Of a stretch of DNA of 55,723 nt, positions 35,011-43,586 are shown piece by piece. The notes beneath the pieces were generated by a model. It did not search any database, had not been told where the DNA came from, and saw only the letters and a program-made list of their open reading frames with translations. Source of the stretch: Mycobacterium attenuatum (lineage in GTDB: Bacteria > Actinomycetota > Actinomycetes > Mycobacteriales > Mycobacteriaceae); contig NZ_UPHT01000114.1 in assembly GCF_900566085.1 (NCBI RefSeq), forward strand, positions 1 to 55,723. The letters run 5' to 3'. Position 1 is the first letter of the stretch. The number at the start of each line of letters is the position of its first letter. The position numbers and the translations under genes were made by a program.

Positions 35011-35029
35011 TTATGTTAGCCTTCGCTAA
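35011..35029. promoter_or_regulatory. IdeR-like iron box upstream of the thioesterase-mbtC-mbtD operon
   Basis: The 19 bases are identical to the box at 34263-34281, and the identity extends over 24 bases. It lies 57 bases upstream of the thioesterase start, a usual place for a repressor site. Confidence 0.7.
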
Positions 35030-35085
35030 GTTGCATGGCTCTTGCGGCTGTCGCGCAGCGACCGTAGGCGAAGGGGTAGTGGTGC

Positions 35086-35844
35086 ATGCCGCGCACAGTG
35101 GGGTGGATGAGGCAGTTCCATCGGCCGGATTCGACCAACAGCCTTCCGCTGCTTGTCTTTCCGCATGCCGGGTCCGGCGCATCGGCCTATCGCGACTTCT
35201 CGAAAGTACTCAGCGCGACGTTCGCGGTCATCGTGTTCCAATACCCGGGACGCCAGGATCGGGCAGCTGAACCCCCCATGGGCTCGCTTGCTGACATCGC
35301 TGCCGGCGCATTCGCCGAGTTTTCGACGGCACCACACCATCGCGGAGCTCCGATCGTCGTATTTGGTCACAGCATGGGGGCGCTGGTGGCTTTCGAGTTT
35401 GTCCGGATCGCCGAAACCAGCGGAATCGACGTGCGGCACCTGCATGTCTCCGCCGCGGTCGCACCTTCGCGAGTCGCGGCCAAACCACCACACCCCAAGG
35501 ACGACGAGGAGATCCTCGACCACCTGGCAGCGCTCGAGGGTACCGATACCGACGTGTTCACCAACCGCGACCTCATGAGAATTGCACTGCCCGTGATCAA
35601 AGCCGATTACAACGCCTTTGACGCCTACTCCTGCGCTCAAGATGTCAAGATAACGACCCCGGTTCATGCCATGGGCGGTGATCAGGACCCGTTCATCACA
35701 CTGGCCGATCTCTATGGGTGGGGCAGACACACCGACACCGCCAGGGTCACGATGTTCGATGGCGGGCACTTCTACCTGAAGTCACACATCGGCGCTGTCG
35801 CGGAGCTGTTGGCGTCGAGTGTGCGATCTGAGCAGACGGCGTGA
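35086..35844 (+). CDS. Stand-alone thioesterase matching the C-terminal domain of MbtB
   Basis: Type II-like thioesterase of the alpha/beta hydrolase fold. The 252 residues contain VFPHAGSGASAYRDF, the nucleophile elbow GHSMGALVAFEF (Ser about 97), an Asp region near MGGDQDPF and the His in DGGHFYLKSH. It aligns better with the thioesterase domain at the end of Mtb MbtB (LVFPHAGGAAAAYRW, FGHCMGAIVAFEF, SHFDGGHFYLNDH) than with generic editing enzymes. It is therefore probably the detached MbtB thioesterase; in mycobactin assembly this domain may hydrolyse or edit. An MbtT-type editing enzyme is the alternative. The ATG at 35086 has AAGGGG upstream. The stop overlaps the mbtC start (GTGA). Confidence 0.85.
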   Translation: MPRTVGWMRQFHRPDSTNSLPLLVFPHAGSGASAYRDFSKVLSATFAVIVFQYPGRQDRAAEPPMGSLADIAAGAFAEFSTAPHHRGAPIVVFGHSMGALVAFEFVRIAETSGIDVRHLHVSAAVAPSRVAAKPPHPKDDEEILDHLAALEGTDTDVFTNRDLMRIALPVIKADYNAFDAYSCAQDVKITTPVHAMGGDQDPFITLADLYGWGRHTDTARVTMFDGGHFYLKSHIGAVAELLASSVRSEQTA

Positions 35845-37148
35845 ACAACGACGCGCCCATCGATCCCATCGTCATTTCCGGCATGGCTGTCGAGGCCCCC
35901 GGGGGAATCGAGACGCCCAGCGCCTTGTGGTCGGCGCTGACCGAAGCCAGGGAGCTGATCGCGCCGTTTCCGCGCGATCGCGGCTGGCCACTCGATGAAC
36001 TGCAGTCGTTATCCCGGCTCGATGGCTGGGGGCATGTGTGCGACGCCGGCGGATTCCTCGACGACGCAGGCACATTCGACCCCACCTGTTTTGGCATCAC
36101 CCATCGGGAAGCCATCGCGATGCACCCACAGCAACGAGTCGTGCTGCGAGTGGCGTGGAAAGCCTTGGAAAATGCCGGAATTAACCCCGGCAGGCTCGAG
36201 GGCGCAGACGTCGGCTGTTTCGTCGGCATGTCACAGACGGAATACGGCCCCCGGGTGGCTACAGTCGACGCCTACAGTGGACACCGGCTTGTCGGTATGG
36301 GACAGCTCGGTGGCGCTGGACGGATCTCGCACAGCCTTGGCCTGATCGGTCCATCAATGGCCATAGATTCCGCATGTGCATCGTCGCTCACGGCACTGCA
36401 ACTGGCTGCTACCTCGGTTCAGACGGACGAGTGCGAGTGGGCGCTCGCCGGCGCGGTGTGTGTGATGGGTTCGCCCGCCGCTTTCTACGAATTTGCCCGC
36501 CTTCATGCTCTTTCCGACGACGGGCATTGCCGCGCGTACTCCGACGACGCTACCGGCACTGTCTGGGGCGAAGGCGCCGGGATGGTTCTGGTCGAACGTG
36601 AGTCTCGGGCAAGGAAATTGGGTCATCGGATCTTCGGACGCATCCTGGCCGTTCGCACCAACCACAACGGCAAAGGAAAACCGATCCTCATTCCTCGCGT
36701 GCGCGCGCAAGAGCAACTGATGCGCAAGACGATCGCCGCGGCGGGGATCGACCCTGTCGATGTGAGAATGATCGAGGGACACGGCACCGCGACTCCAGCG
36801 GGTGACCCGGTGGAATTGCTGGCTCTGTTCCGGACTTACGGCTCGTTGGGCTGCGAGGCGCTGGTGGGCTCGGTGAAGTCGAATGCCGGACATGCGCAGG
36901 CAGCCTCAGGAATACTCGGCCTCATCAAGCTGCTGCTCGCCGGCGCGCACGGTCAGATCCCACCGACTCTCTTCTCGGACAACCCGACAAAGAAGTTGGA
37001 CTGGGACATGACGGGCCTGCGATTGGCGACAAAACTGCATCAGTGGGAACCCAAAGATGGCGTCCGCTACGGCGCGGTGTCCTCATTCGGCGCCGGAGGT
37101 GCCAATGCGCATGCGATCATCGCGATGCCGGTGAATAGCGGTGAGTGA
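35841..37148 (+). CDS. mbtC: Beta-ketoacyl synthase MbtC
   Basis: PKS ketosynthase that extends the mycobactin chain by one acetate unit with MbtD. The 435 residues form a single KS domain with the active-site Cys in DSACASSL, the first catalytic His in EGHGTATPAGDP and the second in KSNAGHAQAASGI. The N-terminus DPIVISGMAVEAPGGIETPSALW parallels Mtb MbtC. There is no loading or AT domain; AT, KR and ACP lie in the next gene. The GTG at 35841 is in the GTGA overlap with the thioesterase stop, and the end overlaps mbtD by 8 bases. Confidence 0.93.
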   Translation: MNNDAPIDPIVISGMAVEAPGGIETPSALWSALTEARELIAPFPRDRGWPLDELQSLSRLDGWGHVCDAGGFLDDAGTFDPTCFGITHREAIAMHPQQRVVLRVAWKALENAGINPGRLEGADVGCFVGMSQTEYGPRVATVDAYSGHRLVGMGQLGGAGRISHSLGLIGPSMAIDSACASSLTALQLAATSVQTDECEWALAGAVCVMGSPAAFYEFARLHALSDDGHCRAYSDDATGTVWGEGAGMVLVERESRARKLGHRIFGRILAVRTNHNGKGKPILIPRVRAQEQLMRKTIAAAGIDPVDVRMIEGHGTATPAGDPVELLALFRTYGSLGCEALVGSVKSNAGHAQAASGILGLIKLLLAGAHGQIPPTLFSDNPTKKLDWDMTGLRLATKLHQWEPKDGVRYGAVSSFGAGGANAHAIIAMPVNSGE

Positions 37149-40100
37149 CAACGTGACACCGCTGACCTACCGGCTTCCGAACGGCACCGTACCGGTCCTG
37201 CTGTCGTCGGACACTCCCGACTTGTTGCGCCACGAAGCCGCCGCCCTGCTTGCCTATGCGGCAGATCATCCCGACGTCGCGCCACAGGCGATCGCCGGAA
37301 TGTTGTTTCGGACACGGACCGCACGCCGACACCGTGCCCTGGCCATGGTTGCCGATCGTGGCGATCTTGTCGAGGCCCTACAGGCGGTCGCCAGTGACCA
37401 CGAACATCCTTTGTTGCTACGGACAAACACACCCGCGGCCATCCGCCGCCGTGCCTACGTTTTCCCCGGGCAGGGAAGCCAACGACCTGGGATGGGGCGG
37501 CTGCTCTATGAATCGATGCCGGCATTCCGCGCCGAGGCGGATCGCTGCGCTGCGGCCTTCGCGACACAGTTCGGTGGCTCCCCATTGGATTACCTTCTTG
37601 ACGAAGGCTTTTCGGCCGGTGACCGCGCCGGTGTCGTCCAGCCGGCCTTGTTCACCCACATGGCCGGGCTCGCCGCCTTGTGGCGATCATTCGGCATTGT
37701 GCCGAACCTCACCATCGGCCACAGCCAAGGCGAAATCGCCGCGGCGTACGTATCCGGCGCGATGACGTTGGAAGATGCCGTCCGGGTCGTCGGGATCCGC
37801 GCCCAAGCCACCGACGAGTTCGCTTCCGGTGACTATGCGATGGCAGTCGTCGCCGCCGACCGCGACACCTGTGAGGAGATACTGGCTCGTAGCCCAGGAT
37901 GGGCACAGCTGTCAGTGGTCAATTCTCCAACCATGGTAGGCATTTCGGGTGATCGGGAAATCGTGCAGGGCATCGTCGACACGTTCGCCCAGCGCGGCAC
38001 CTTTGCGCGGATCATTCGCGTGCACTACCCGGCGCACACCAGCTTGATCAACGAGCTTGGCGCCAAGGTGCGCGTCGCCATGCAACGCCAATTGCAGAAT
38101 CTGAAGTTCCTCGATACGGAGATCGACTGCCTCGGCGCCACCCTCGGTGGTCCCATGACACCGGACCTGCCGATCGACCAATATTGGTTCTGGAACCTGC
38201 GCAATATCGTTCGATTCGACAAGGCAATCGCGGCCGCGGCGCAGCGTGACGTCGACACGTTCGTCGAGTTGTCCGAACACCCGACGCTCCAATTGGCGAT
38301 TCACGAGAATCTCGCCGCACAGTCGGATGACCACCCGAGGATGGTGGTCGGCACATCAGAACGAGCGGCAGCAGGTCTCGACCAATTCACCCGCAACCTA
38401 GTGCAGCTGGCTCTGGATGACCTGGACTACTCGTGGGATTGTCTGGGCAGCTCGTCGGGCGGACCAATCTCCCTGCCGTTGTTGGATTTTCCTAATACTT
38501 GCATGCACCAGACCCGGCTGTGGCTGCCATATGAGGACGTCCAGGCGCGCCATGCCCGCCAAACCCCTGCTACCGCATCGCAGGCCGTGACCCAAGGACA
38601 AGGCCCGGTTCCCGAGACCACGCCGGCGCGACGTCTCGCCGAGGACTGGGTACGGTTGTCGCAGCGCTCGCTGCTACCACCGCGTGCCATTGGAATCGCT
38701 GATCACAGTGGATTCTGCACGGACCTGGTCTCAGCGGTCTGCGGGGCGGCCGGAGAACTCGGCGCCGCCATATGCCTGATCGACGGCGAAAATGCGGTTG
38801 CCCAAGGCCATCTCGACACCCTGGTGATCCTTATGCCGCAATCGCCGGCGCTGGGCGACCGGGCGGCCGCAGCCGAGGTCGCGACGTTCTTCGGTAATCG
38901 CACCTGGTGGCCGGAACTCGACGACGGGGTTAGCGAATGCTGGCTGGTGACGGTCGCCGGTGAGGCGGTCATCGCCGATGATGCACCGCCCGATCCCGTG
39001 CACGCGGCGGCAAGCGCAGGATTTCGCTGCATCGGCGCCGAACATCTGGACGTGCGGTTTCGGCATCTCGATCTGCAGGCCGGACTCACGACAGCAGAGT
39101 CGGCGGACGCCATCCTCGCGGCGATCCACACCCACCAAGAACCGGAGCTCGCATTCCGCAACGGCGGCCTCTACGCCAAGCGGCTCATCGAAAATGAGAC
39201 CCCCGACGCCGACTCCGGTATCGCGCCTCCCGAACATGCGCTCATCATCGGTGGGACGGGAAACCTCGGGCTCGAATTCTGCGACCACTTCGCCCGCAGC
39301 GGCGCGCGACGAATCACCCTGGTGAGCAGATCCGGGGAGACCGCTGCGGTCGCAGCTCGATTGCAACGGATTCGTTCGGCCACCCCGGCCCAAATCCGGG
39401 TCACCAGCTGCGACGTGGGCGATCCAGCGGCAGTGTCAGAATTGGCCTCCGCAAATCGGGAAGCGCCCGCGGACCTGATCATCCATGCCGCCGTCGACGC
39501 CTATGCGGTCATCGAGTATTCGGAGATCACCGCCGAAAAGGCCAATCAGGCGTTGCGCGCCAAGGTTGTCGGCATTTCCCGAGTGCTGCAAGACTTTCCC
39601 CGGACCGACAACTGTCGGGTGCTGCTGTGCTCTTCGGCGGCGGCGACGATCGGTGGTCGCGGCCAGGTCCTGTATGCGGCGGCCAACCGAATGCTCGACG
39701 CCATGGCGCACCGGTTGCGCGCCGAGGGTCTGGACTGCGTTTCTGTGCAGTGGGGCCAATGGGTACATCATGACCTCGATCCCGCCGGTATGGCCCGGTT
39801 GTCGCGCATCGGCGTCCTTCCCATGTCGTCCGGCGATGCAATCGCAATGGGACTGGCGTCGTTTCGGCGCAACGGAGTCGTCGCGGCATTCGACTTCGAT
39901 CGCGCACGGCCGGTGCTGGAAATGTTGGGATATGGTCCGTTGGTCTCGCAGCTGAGCCCACCGCTCATGGACACGGGGGCTTCCACTGAGCGGCCCGAAC
40001 GGCCACGGCAGTTGATACACCTTGTGGCCGAGGTCACTGGCGTCGACCGTGCCGAGTCAATTGACGTCACCGTCCCCATGGTCGCCATCGGACTGGATTC

Positions 40101-40221
40101 TTTGCAGGCGCTGGAGTTACGGCGACGTGTCAAGACTGAGCTAGATCACGACCTGGAGGTCTCGGATCTTCTCGGTGGGGCCTCCGTTGCCGACATTTTG
40201 GCGCAGCTTGGCGCACAGTGA
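37141..40221 (+). CDS. mbtD: Polyketide synthase MbtD (AT-KR-ACP)
   Basis: PKS module partner of MbtC; it loads malonyl units, reduces the beta-keto group and carries the chain. The 1026 residues contain an acyltransferase domain (about 95-420) with FPGQGSQRPGMG and the nucleophile GHSQGEIAAAYVSG. A structural half and ketoreductase (about 480-930) have IIGGTGNLGLEF for NADPH binding, with the catalytic Ser/Tyr/Asn in CSSAAATIGGRGQVLYAAANRML. The terminal acyl carrier has IGLDSLQALEL. The GTG start at 37141 overlaps the mbtC end. The gene is convergent with mbtG, with 173 bases between, in which I see no other gene. Confidence 0.92.
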   Translation: MSDNVTPLTYRLPNGTVPVLLSSDTPDLLRHEAAALLAYAADHPDVAPQAIAGMLFRTRTARRHRALAMVADRGDLVEALQAVASDHEHPLLLRTNTPAAIRRRAYVFPGQGSQRPGMGRLLYESMPAFRAEADRCAAAFATQFGGSPLDYLLDEGFSAGDRAGVVQPALFTHMAGLAALWRSFGIVPNLTIGHSQGEIAAAYVSGAMTLEDAVRVVGIRAQATDEFASGDYAMAVVAADRDTCEEILARSPGWAQLSVVNSPTMVGISGDREIVQGIVDTFAQRGTFARIIRVHYPAHTSLINELGAKVRVAMQRQLQNLKFLDTEIDCLGATLGGPMTPDLPIDQYWFWNLRNIVRFDKAIAAAAQRDVDTFVELSEHPTLQLAIHENLAAQSDDHPRMVVGTSERAAAGLDQFTRNLVQLALDDLDYSWDCLGSSSGGPISLPLLDFPNTCMHQTRLWLPYEDVQARHARQTPATASQAVTQGQGPVPETTPARRLAEDWVRLSQRSLLPPRAIGIADHSGFCTDLVSAVCGAAGELGAAICLIDGENAVAQGHLDTLVILMPQSPALGDRAAAAEVATFFGNRTWWPELDDGVSECWLVTVAGEAVIADDAPPDPVHAAASAGFRCIGAEHLDVRFRHLDLQAGLTTAESADAILAAIHTHQEPELAFRNGGLYAKRLIENETPDADSGIAPPEHALIIGGTGNLGLEFCDHFARSGARRITLVSRSGETAAVAARLQRIRSATPAQIRVTSCDVGDPAAVSELASANREAPADLIIHAAVDAYAVIEYSEITAEKANQALRAKVVGISRVLQDFPRTDNCRVLLCSSAAATIGGRGQVLYAAANRMLDAMAHRLRAEGLDCVSVQWGQWVHHDLDPAGMARLSRIGVLPMSSGDAIAMGLASFRRNGVVAAFDFDRARPVLEMLGYGPLVSQLSPPLMDTGASTERPERPRQLIHLVAEVTGVDRAESIDVTVPMVAIGLDSLQALELRRRVKTELDHDLEVSDLLGGASVADILAQLGAQ

Positions 40222-40394
40222 ACATGGCCGCCGGGCCAAATCTCGGCTGAACCTGTTGTGGAGCCATTACCCGCGCAAATTCTTCGCGCGCACGTCAGTC
40301 CGGTTCTGGTCAACGTACGGACGGCGATTCGCGCGAGTGTCACAGACTGTGGTCTTCCTCGTCGTTACCCACGACGTAGAACGTGCCGATGTCA

Positions 40395-41684
40395 TCATCG
40401 AACGGACTGATATTCACCGCTTCTGTCCATCGGTCGGTCCGCGACACCCATCTCGGCGCCCAGCACCCGGTCGGAAAGCAGCCCCAAGCAGCTCAAGTTG
40501 GGAAATCCCGGGCCCTCATTTACACCGGATAGATTGGGCAAGAACAGTTTCGGGGCGACTCCGACGACAGCCAAGTCATACCCGATGGCCTCCTCCAGCC
40601 GCTCGCATGTCACCGGCTCGCCAACTTCGAGCTCGAGCAGATCGACAGCGGCCTGGCTCAACAGCGGCATAAACCACAGTGGATCTGCACCGGATCCGTC
40701 GATGACGAGATCGAAGCGATGAAGGGTCTCGCGGCGTTCACCGCAGTTGTCGGTGCACAGCGTGATCCAAATTCGGCCGTCGTCTTCGACCACCCCACTG
40801 ACGCGCCCGCGCAAATGCTGGATCCGCTCGTCGGCCAGGAGCGCCTCCTGAACCCGCGCAGAAAAGACTCCGCGGTCAGTGCGGGCAATACAGTCCCGCC
40901 GTTCGGTTCGGCTGAGGCTGTTCCACCCGGTGGGGTCGGAAAACAGCGAGTTCTCGAAGAAGCCCTCCCCCCGGGTGAAAAGGGTTGCTTGGGGGGAAAT
41001 CGCCGTGATCGCCGACACCCGGTGATGGAACAGCTCGTTGAGAACCGACGCCGCGGTCTCTCCGCCGCCGATGACCGCGACATTTTCCGCAACTATGCGC
41101 TCGTGTCGTCCGGCTCGCTCCCAGAACTGCGCGATCGACAACAATCCCGGAGCACCCGAGAGCATGGTCCGTTCCGGCTGACCTGGACCGGTAACCATCA
41201 GCGTCTGGGCCGACAAGCTCGACTCACGGGTGTGCAGCACCCAATGCGATTCGTTGGCCGAAATCTGAATTACTTCACCGCCAACAACTTTCATTGCCGC
41301 GCGGTCGGCGACCCAACGCAGATACTCTGCCCAAGTATCATGTGTCGGAGCCGGCCTGCCCCGGTCGATCCAGCCCACAAGTTGGTCGGTAGCAACCAGA
41401 TACGACTGCCAGCTAAACCGCATCATTCGTTCGTCGAGTTCGGCATTGCGCCCTGGAACCAGCGCCGACCGATACGGAAAGCCGACGTCCTTTTCTGGGC
41501 TGGTGCCCAGCCGCTGCCGGCCGTCTGTCCATCCGCCCCCGGCGCGCCAATTGGCCGCCACGCCGGCGCGTTCGACGGCGACGACGTCGCCCACCTCAAT
41601 GCCCATGTCGCGCAGCGCCGCGGCCTTCGCAGCCACGGCCACCGCCTTCGCGCCCGCCCCGACTACCGCGAGCGTCCTGTTCAT
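40395..41684 (-). CDS. mbtG: Lysine N6-monooxygenase MbtG
   Basis: FAD- and NADPH-dependent N-hydroxylase for the lysine side chains of mycobactin, creating the hydroxamate iron ligands. The 429 residues read closely to Mtb MbtG (Rv2378c). They show the FAD motif LAVVGAGAKAVAVAAKAAAL near the start, GGWTDGRQRLGTSPEKDVGFPYRS, and the NADPH motif VAVIGGGETAASVLNELF. The C-terminus LFLPNLSGVNEGPGFPNLSCLGLLSDRVLGA is also conserved. The ATG at 41684 matches Mtb (MNPTLAV type); the frame extends to 41729 without support. Its similarity to the canonical protein is visibly higher than that of the NRPS/PKS genes nearby. It is divergent from mbtA, with iron boxes between. Confidence 0.95.
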   Translation of the reverse strand: MNRTLAVVGAGAKAVAVAAKAAALRDMGIEVGDVVAVERAGVAANWRAGGGWTDGRQRLGTSPEKDVGFPYRSALVPGRNAELDERMMRFSWQSYLVATDQLVGWIDRGRPAPTHDTWAEYLRWVADRAAMKVVGGEVIQISANESHWVLHTRESSLSAQTLMVTGPGQPERTMLSGAPGLLSIAQFWERAGRHERIVAENVAVIGGGETAASVLNELFHHRVSAITAISPQATLFTRGEGFFENSLFSDPTGWNSLSRTERRDCIARTDRGVFSARVQEALLADERIQHLRGRVSGVVEDDGRIWITLCTDNCGERRETLHRFDLVIDGSGADPLWFMPLLSQAAVDLLELEVGEPVTCERLEEAIGYDLAVVGVAPKLFLPNLSGVNEGPGFPNLSCLGLLSDRVLGAEMGVADRPMDRSGEYQSVR

Positions 41685-41787
41685 CGTGGACCCGCTGACC
41701 GCGCTGAACGGCCGGGACGGTCGTGGCATTGCGAGTCCGCCTGCACACCGCCCAGTGATGCGCGGCCCACCACACCACCTCCGCTGC

Positions 41788-41827
41788 TTAGCTCAGGCTG
41801 CCCTAACTTCGCGTTAGGCTACCCTAC
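41788..41827. promoter_or_regulatory. Two adjacent IdeR-like boxes between mbtG and mbtA
   Basis: TTAGCTCAGGCTGCCCTAA (41788-41806) matches the IdeR consensus at 15 of 19 positions. TCGCGTTAGGCTACCCTAC (41809-41827) matches at 14 of 19. They are 21 bases apart start-to-start, two helical turns, and 40-79 bases upstream of mbtA. They probably give iron-dependent repression of mbtA and the divergent mbtG. Confidence 0.75.
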
Positions 41828-41866
41828 GTCCAAAGGGCAGGACACGTTCGACCCAGGGGGCATTGC

Positions 41867-43504
41867 GTGCCAGTTACTTCTGTCCAGCCGCCGCAACCGG
41901 CGTCGCTGCCGGGCTTCGTCCCCTTTCGTCCAGAACGTGCAGCGGGATACCGCGAATGCGGGTACTGGAGCGGTCACACAGTTGATGGGCTGTTACGGCG
42001 GGCCGCGTCGACATGGCCGGACCGCGTTGCGGTGGTCGATGACGCCGGCAGCCATACCTACTCCGCACTCGACGCACTCGCGGACCGAACCGCCGCGGGC
42101 ATAGCCGGTCTCGGTATTGCGCCCGGCGACCGGGTGTTGCTGCAGTTGCCGAATACGCGCCAGTTCGCCGTCGCGCTTTTCGGATTGCTGCGCGCCGGGG
42201 CCATTGCGGTGATGTGCCTGCCCGGGCACCGGTTCGCCGAACTCAACCACTTCGCCGAGACCAGTGGCGCGGTCGGTCTCGTCGTCGCCGAGACAGCGGG
42301 CGACTTCCACTACCGGCCGATGGCCGAGCAGCTGGTGGCCGCGCACCCACAGCTGCGCCACGTCATCATCGATGGGAGTGGCGGTCCTTTCCTGTCGTGG
42401 TCGGCATTGCCCGGCGGCCAGCCACCCGAATTCGCGGTCGACACCACCGCACCGGCCTTGCTGCTGGTGTCGGGGGGCACCACGGGCACCCCGAAGCTCA
42501 TCCCACGCACCCATGACGATTACGTCTACAACGCCACCGCCAGTGCCGAGCTGTGCGGACTGACCTGCGATGACGTCTATCTGGTGGCGCTGCCCGCCGC
42601 CCACAATTTCGCGTTGGCATGCCCCGGCATTCTCGGGACACTGAGCGCGGGCGGCACCGTCGTGTTCGGCACCGACCCCAGCCCGGAAGCCGCGTTCGCC
42701 ACGATCGAGCGTCACGGCGTTACCGTGACGGCCTTGGTGCCGGCCCTGGCCAAATTGTGGGCACAAGCCTGCCATTGGGAGCCGGTGACTCCAAAGACGC
42801 TGCGGCTCCTGCAAGTTGGCGGGTCCAAGCTGGAGCCTGAGGATGCCCGCGCGGTTCGGACGGCGTTGACCCCGGGCCTGCAGCAGGTGTTCGGGATGGC
42901 GGAGGGGTTGTTGAACTTCACCCGGCTCGAGGACCCCCCCGAAGTGGTGGAACACACTCAGGGACGACCACTGTGCGCCGCCGACGAACTGCGCATCGTC
43001 GACGCCGATGGCCATCCCGTGGCACCCGGCGCTGCAGGCGAACTACTGGCCCGCGGGCCGTACACGATCAACGGCTACTTTCGCGCCGAACATGACAACC
43101 AGCTCTGCTTTGATCCAGACGGCTTCTATCGCAGCGGGGACCTGGTCCGCCTTCGCCAGGACGGCTACCTGGTGGTCACCGGGCGGGTCAAAGACGTCAT
43201 CTGCCGTGCCGGCGAAACCATTTCCGCCCGCGACCTCGAAGAGCATCTGCTCAGCCACCCGGGGATCTGGTCCGCTGCGGCAATTCCGCTGCCGGATCCG
43301 GTTTTGGGCGAAACTATCTGTGCTGCAGTTGTTTTCGTCGGCCAGCCAGTCACCCTTGCCGAACTGAACGGCTACCTCGACGAGCGCGGCGTGGCCACCC
43401 ACGCCCGGCCCGATCTGTTATTGCCGCTGACATCACTGCCCACCACGCCGGTCGGCAAGATCGACAAGAACGCCATCGCGCGCCAGGCTCTCGCGCGGCG
43501 ATAG
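41867..43504 (+). CDS. mbtA: Salicyl-AMP ligase MbtA
   Basis: Stand-alone aryl adenylation enzyme that activates salicylate (from MbtI) and loads the aryl carrier of MbtB. The 545 residues show the DhbE/EntE family layout: the phosphate loop LLVSGGTTGTPKLIPR, ALPAAHNFALACPG for aryl acid binding, GMAEGLLNFTRL, YRSGDLVRL, and the hinge/C-terminal GRVKDVICRAGETIS...GKIDKNAI. The start is GTG at 41867 with GGGGG 6 bases upstream. It follows the double iron box. The sequence is close to canonical mycobacterial MbtA. Confidence 0.95.
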   Translation: MPVTSVQPPQPASLPGFVPFRPERAAGYRECGYWSGHTVDGLLRRAASTWPDRVAVVDDAGSHTYSALDALADRTAAGIAGLGIAPGDRVLLQLPNTRQFAVALFGLLRAGAIAVMCLPGHRFAELNHFAETSGAVGLVVAETAGDFHYRPMAEQLVAAHPQLRHVIIDGSGGPFLSWSALPGGQPPEFAVDTTAPALLLVSGGTTGTPKLIPRTHDDYVYNATASAELCGLTCDDVYLVALPAAHNFALACPGILGTLSAGGTVVFGTDPSPEAAFATIERHGVTVTALVPALAKLWAQACHWEPVTPKTLRLLQVGGSKLEPEDARAVRTALTPGLQQVFGMAEGLLNFTRLEDPPEVVEHTQGRPLCAADELRIVDADGHPVAPGAAGELLARGPYTINGYFRAEHDNQLCFDPDGFYRSGDLVRLRQDGYLVVTGRVKDVICRAGETISARDLEEHLLSHPGIWSAAAIPLPDPVLGETICAAVVFVGQPVTLAELNGYLDERGVATHARPDLLLPLTSLPTTPVGKIDKNAIARQALARR

Positions 43505-43586
43505 CTCCGCGGTTCCCGACGAGGCGGGCGTCGCACACTCAAAGCTGCCATTGACTAATGTCACCATTTGGTATTGACTGCGATTC

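Noticed and set aside
34263..35029. Terminal repeats of a mobile element flanking the acyltransferase gene
   Set aside because: The repeats are direct, match the IdeR box consensus and lie at promoter positions; no transposase is present anywhere in the window.
40222..40394. Small gene in the mbtD-mbtG convergent gap
   Set aside because: Frames here are short, start within mbtD and show no ribosome site or conserved pattern.
43550..43579. ATTGACT pair upstream of mbtJ as a strong promoter
   Set aside because: The spacing does not give a convincing -35/-10 pair, so it is mentioned only in the mbtJ entry.
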